A DNA stretch of 64,000 bases from Meghimatium bilineatum (Eukaryota; Mollusca; Gastropoda; Stylommatophora; Philomycidae), in NCBI GenBank assembly GCA_034231615.1, contig CM067317.1, positions 50,550,282 through 50,614,281 of the forward strand, given 5' to 3'. The notes below the pieces were generated by a model. That model worked only from the letters and a program-made list of their open reading frames with translations, was not told the DNA's origin and ran no database searches. Shown here one piece after another: positions 30,141 to 64,000 of this stretch (position 1 is its first letter; each line of letters opens with the position of its first letter). Made by a program: the position numbers and the translations under genes.

Positions 30141-30660
30141 CTGGACTGAAATAGAATGCAACTCATCTGCATTCTTAGTGGGTCTATGAGCATGATCAGC
30201 ACAAAATATAAGTGGGCCACATATGTGAACAGTGGCTTGAAGTGGCAAAGATGCCAAAGTTGGAAGGGGTTGCATTTATTTTCATGCTTGGTCATATGAG
30301 TGTTGAGGGCAATGAGAGAGACAGTGGATTGACTGTCATGTGCTGCCATTGTATTGGGCAGTAAGAGCAATGGACTGGTCTGAAATACTAAAATCCTTAT
30401 GAGCGCAAGCATGGAAAAATGAATTTAATAGAGGTGATGATTTCATGTCCATATTAAAAAAGCTTGACTTGAAATGTGGTGTCATCAGAAATGAGCACCA
30501 CTGTGGAATTAGAAGTATGTTTGTCAACAGAGAACTAGAGCATGTTTGTCAACAGAGAACTAGAACTGTCAGTAATCATTTAATGTGGGTATCTCCAGAA
30601 TAGATCATAGCAAATATGGAAATGTACTGTGTGCAATGATGATTATTTGATGACTAACTA
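30141..30660 (+). mobile_element. RNase H-LINE-related 3' fragments
   Basis: The sequence around 30275-30330 encodes a degraded GHMSVEGNERD (last RNase H block). 30466-30620 matches the terminal sequence at 1390-1555, with an internal duplication of GTTTGTCAACAGAGAACTAG. It ends CAATGATGATTATTTGATGA. Confidence 0.55.
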
Positions 30661-30719
30661 GCTTCTCTTTGTGAGCCAGACTAGTGCGTGAAAGGTGGAA
30701 TGTTTAGACATGCCTTGTG

Positions 30720-31350
30720 TTGCAATTCTTCAGAATTGTCCAATTATGCAGTTTAAAAAATATGCTTTTATTCAAGGAAATGCAATGTGCTACAGAAAAT
30801 CTTTATCTACTAAATCAGATCACTTGTACACATCTACTAAACACCATACTTAAAGAACGGGAAACAACGGGCTGCACGTCAATACAACAACTAAATTTGC
30901 AGACAACGCATGGAGTATTAAAACTTCTGACCTATGTGCCACCTATGGTACAAAAGGAACAAACTACCTAAATTGAAATCAGCCTCTTCTAAAGTAATCT
31001 GGCATCAATTGCAATACTGTTTATTTCTTGATAGTGCTGACATGAGGTAATGGTGCTGACCCAAAGGGATAGTATCTAATTACCAAAAAAGATATATATA
31101 CCTAACAATAAGGTATAGGCCTCAGCAACACAAATACTAAAATAATAATTGTGAATAAGTAAATATGTGTTAAAAATATCAACCACTAATAAAAGGATGA
31201 TAAAAAACAAAACATTTACAATAAAATAAATAAGGATGAAAACGGTTAACGATTCGATTCAAGATCTTTGTCTAAATGAACATATAATAATAAGAAAAAT
31301 GATTACAACAAAAATATTAATTTAAAAACATCTTATATAAATCAAACAGT
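30720..31350. other. Intergenic sequence, nothing assigned
   Basis: Very AT-rich. An 84-codon frame near its left end (30717-30971) has no recognisable domain and no exon context. Confidence 0.35.
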
Positions 31351-31359
31351 TTATGTAGC

Positions 31360-31510
31360 GGCCTGGTGAAGGACTGACAGTTGACTGACAGACTGACTGC
31401 CGAAAAGTGCAGATATCACAGCTAAGCTTTAAGCCATGACACAACTCATTTCATTCTCCTGACTACATCCAGCTAATCTGCAGGAGTTTGATATCCATTG
31501 CAGTAGAAGA
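31360..31510 (+). repeat. Dispersed ~290-bp repeat, partial copy
   Basis: It contains GCAGATATCACAGCTAAGC, CATTCTCCTGACTACATCC and GCAGGAGTTTGATATCC, the right half of the family seen at 10550-10855. Confidence 0.55.
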
Positions 31511-31712
31511 AGTCATTGGAGAACAACAAGGACAAGAAATAGAGAATGGGAGAAGAAGAATTGTATCTGGAGCAGTAAACCTTTGTGGCTTGCAATTTAA
31601 AGCAGAGGAAGTGCCTAGTTACCACAGATCTCTAGATATAAAGATAAGGTACAGCATTTGTGACATTACAAATTTGGTACAACATCAGGGGTTTGTTGGA
31701 GTTCCCTTACAG

Positions 31713-32866
31713 CAGGGGTCTACAACCTGGAAGCATTGGTGATCTATTTTTAAGTTCTCACATTGTTAGGCAATCTACCCTTCCTACCCTTTTTTAAATA
31801 ACCACAACAGCCATATATCTGTATTTATGGCAATGGTAAAATACATATTTAAGCAGGGCTGTATAGAAAGGATGTTTTTACCAATAAAAATAAATTTCAT
31901 TTGCCCATTTTCATGTATGATTTCATGTAAATGACTGGACTTCTAGTTCAGGGTACAAAGAATAGGGTCATTGCCTTCTTTCTTTCCAGTCATATCTATG
32001 GAAAGTTTGGGAATAGTCTGACAACCTGTCAACTGTGAAAAAAATCTGTCACATCTTGTCTCAATGTCTTACTTTTGTTTTCTATCAAATAATCCCCATG
32101 GATGCAAAGAGATGCAGGATTGTGGACATTGCTCTGTTGTCTTTTAGTGGCAGACTCCTAGATGATGGGGAATACTAGATGTGCCATCAATGCAGATGGG
32201 TCAATAAATCTGATGAAGAATGATGAGATAGTTGGTCCAGAAGTGTGCTGTGCTCCTGGCAGGATGTGATAATCCTGGGATACTGACACACTGAAATGCC
32301 TTCCTTTGAGGACTGAACATGCATCTATAAACCTTCCTTACTCAACCATGCCTTTGAGGCAACCTGAAATGAGTCCTGGTATTGTCTCAGTTGCAGGACT
32401 GAGATGAACTTGGCTTTTGTCAGGCTATCGGCTGTTGAGAGCTACCTGCTCACAGCTAAAGAGATTATTTACATTAATCATCATCATCTCTCATTCTCTG
32501 AAGAAATTTGATGTATTTTTTGCAGAAACTCATTGCTCGTTGGGGGGGAGGTGGGTGTTCATCCACCTTTTGGCTAAACACCTAATCTAAAAGTCATGCT
32601 CTTATTTCCTAAAGAGGAGTTTTGAATATTTGAATACCCCAATGCCCCTATCTATGGGCTTCTACTTAAGGCAATACACAGGGCTATAGATACATCTTCC
32701 ATAAGATATAGATCTATATAACTACTAAATAAAAATAAGGTAATCAGCCCCTTCTATATGTTTTGAAGTCATGGATAAGGTTAATCATTACATTTAAAAT
32801 AAAATTTCTTTCTTAATAATGCTGGCAATCTACTAAATCTATAGTTCGACGTGTTGCCGACCCCTG
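31713..32866. mobile_element. hAT-type element with exact 8-bp target duplication
   Basis: CCTTACAG stands at 31705-31712 and 32867-32874. The ends are CAGGGGTCTACAACC and, reversed, CAGGGGTCGGCAACACG, typical hAT-like inverted ends. The 1154-bp body holds a ~565-bp dispersed repeat (31925-32490), so the original element was shorter. No transposase is visible. Confidence 0.85.
31925..32490 (+). repeat. ~600-bp dispersed repeat, copy 2, nested in the hAT element
   Basis: This is the uninterrupted counterpart of 24340-25330, from ACTGGACTTCTAGTTCAGGG to AATCATCATCATC. It lies inside the hAT-type element. Confidence 0.75.
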
Positions 32867-32939
32867 CCTTACAGTAAATACATTTTCTAAATACACTGGT
32901 GAAAATTGTATGCAGGAAATCAACCAGTTTAAAACGTTT

Positions 32940-33560
32940 TCATTAGTATAGCTCAAAGACATAAGATGGATGATGATGAAGTAATCCACTTAGATGTGAG
33001 CAGGTAGCTCTTCACATCATATAGCCTTTCTCACAGAAGCATAGGCTTTTCTCAGTTGAGTAACTGAGATGAAACCCAAACTGGCATCAATCAATCAATC
33101 AATAAACCCATAACCCTTCAGGGTCGTAGGGGTACCACATTGGATGCTTCAGCACACAAACTGGCATATGCTTTGCCATCTCAAAGGCATGGTTGTGTTA
33201 TGGGGATCTATGTATGCATGTTTAGTCCCTGAGCATCCGGTGCTGCAGTATCCCAGGGTCATCATGTCATGCCAAGAGCATAGCATATACTTCTGGGCCA
33301 ATTAGTTCATCAGTCTTCTGTCAGATCTGTTGATTCATTTGCAGTAATAATAAATCTAGGCATTCTGCACAACCTAGGAGTCCACCACAAAAGGTGAAAT
33401 GTCCACTAGCCTGCATCTCTGCATCATCCATGAGGATGATGTGACAGAAGTAAACAATCTGGACAAGACATGCAGTAACAATGATGATTCTTTCACAGGT
33501 GACAGGTTGTTACCATATCTCCCAACTTTTCTTTGTTACCTCCTATGACAAGCTTGGAAT
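32940..33560 (-). repeat. ~600-bp dispersed repeat, copy 3, with a tiny LINE insertion
   Basis: It begins GATGATGATGAAGTAATCC and AGCAGGTAGCTCTTCACA on the plus strand, the reverse complement of the family's right end. It continues to CCCAACTTTTC. A 69-bp LINE end is inserted at 33088-33156. Confidence 0.75.
33088..33156 (-). mobile_element. 69-bp LINE 3' end with 11-bp target duplication
   Basis: CAAACTGGCAT occurs at 33077-33087 and 33157-33167. Between them, minus strand, is GCTGAAGCATCCAATGTGGT through CCCTACGACCCTGAAGGG and a TTGATTGATTGA tail. This is the 3' terminus of the LINE at 8105-8460. Confidence 0.88.
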
Positions 33561-33718
33561 AGTCCTATGACTATTCTAGTCTAGACAAAAGTTGCCACAC
33601 ATGGGCAATTGTAATGGAAATCCAAACAATGTTTTTATTTACAATCAACCCTTGCAGTGATGTCACAAATTCTGTAGCATATCCTTGTATCTAGATATCG
33701 GTGATTTTAATCATTGAC

Positions 33719-63775
<30,057 letters not shown>

Positions 63776-63859
63776 CTAGTGCAGAAGAGAACAGCAATGC
63801 AATATTCAAGCAAAGCAAAAAAGAGAGGCAATGTCATTGAAGTTGTTTAGAAGTAATTT

Positions 63860-64000
63860 TAAAATGGATTTCACAATGAACTGTACTGTGGTCATCAGTC
63901 CGGATACAGGGCTGTAAAGTTTGTCCATCAGAGCTGTTTGAGATGACCATATTTTTCTTCTTGTAGTGTGGTACAGTGGGCAGTTCTGCAACATATGTTC
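63860..64000 (-). mobile_element. LINE C-terminal fragment at window edge
   Basis: The minus strand encodes QNCPLYHTTRRKIWSSQTAL and a short continuation. It runs off the window. Confidence 0.5.

Overview
The window is an AT-rich stretch of animal nuclear DNA. It holds parts of two ordinary split genes buried in a dense, repeatedly nested layer of transposable elements and minisatellites. Introns are GT-AG (one GC-AG). Non-LTR retrotransposons, tRNA-derived SINEs, hAT-like, TTAA-target and TA-target inverted-repeat elements are all present. The SINE styles and LINE families look to me like a mollusc, perhaps a heterobranch gastropod, but this is pattern recognition and not proof.

Region 1 (1-5.4 kb) is repeat debris plus a decayed LINE carrying reverse transcriptase and RNase H domains. 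Region 2 (5463-18160, + strand) is a complete six-exon NAPE-PLD gene of 354 codons. It encodes a metallo-beta-lactamase-fold phospholipase D that makes N-acylethanolamines from membrane N-acyl-PE, and every metal ligand known for the family is present. Its introns contain LINE and SINE fragments. Intron 5 holds a LINE interrupted by a TTAA-flanked MITE and separately by a SINE. Region 3 (18.2-33.7 kb) is intergenic: minisatellites, a pyrimidine-rich element with a hammerhead-like core, two 2-kb TA-flanked inverted-repeat elements (one swollen by a 24-bp minisatellite), a SINE in foldback form with a 13-bp target duplication, and two hAT-type elements with 8-bp target duplications. Region 4 (33.7 kb to the right edge, - strand) is the C-terminal part of an FBXL13/DRC6-like leucine-rich-repeat gene. 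Nine exons are visible, all splice phases agree, and the 5' part lies beyond the window. Its introns carry a nearly full-length APE/RT/C2H2 LINE, a palindromic LINE, a second TTAA MITE, a 31-bp minisatellite and a long GATA microsatellite.

The two genes converge. NAPE-PLD makes lipid mediators at intracellular membranes, whereas FBXL13/DRC6 belongs to the ciliary nexin-dynein regulatory complex, so no shared pathway is implied. Their closeness does recall the NAPEPLD/FBXL13 neighbourhood at human 7q22. I found no CRISPR array, prokaryotic operon, rRNA or convincing functional tRNA gene. The most unusual content is structural: two independent retroelement insertions (24.6-24.9 kb and 59.1-60.1 kb) are both large inverted duplications of themselves, and a TA-flanked element contains a repeat array open in several frames on both strands.
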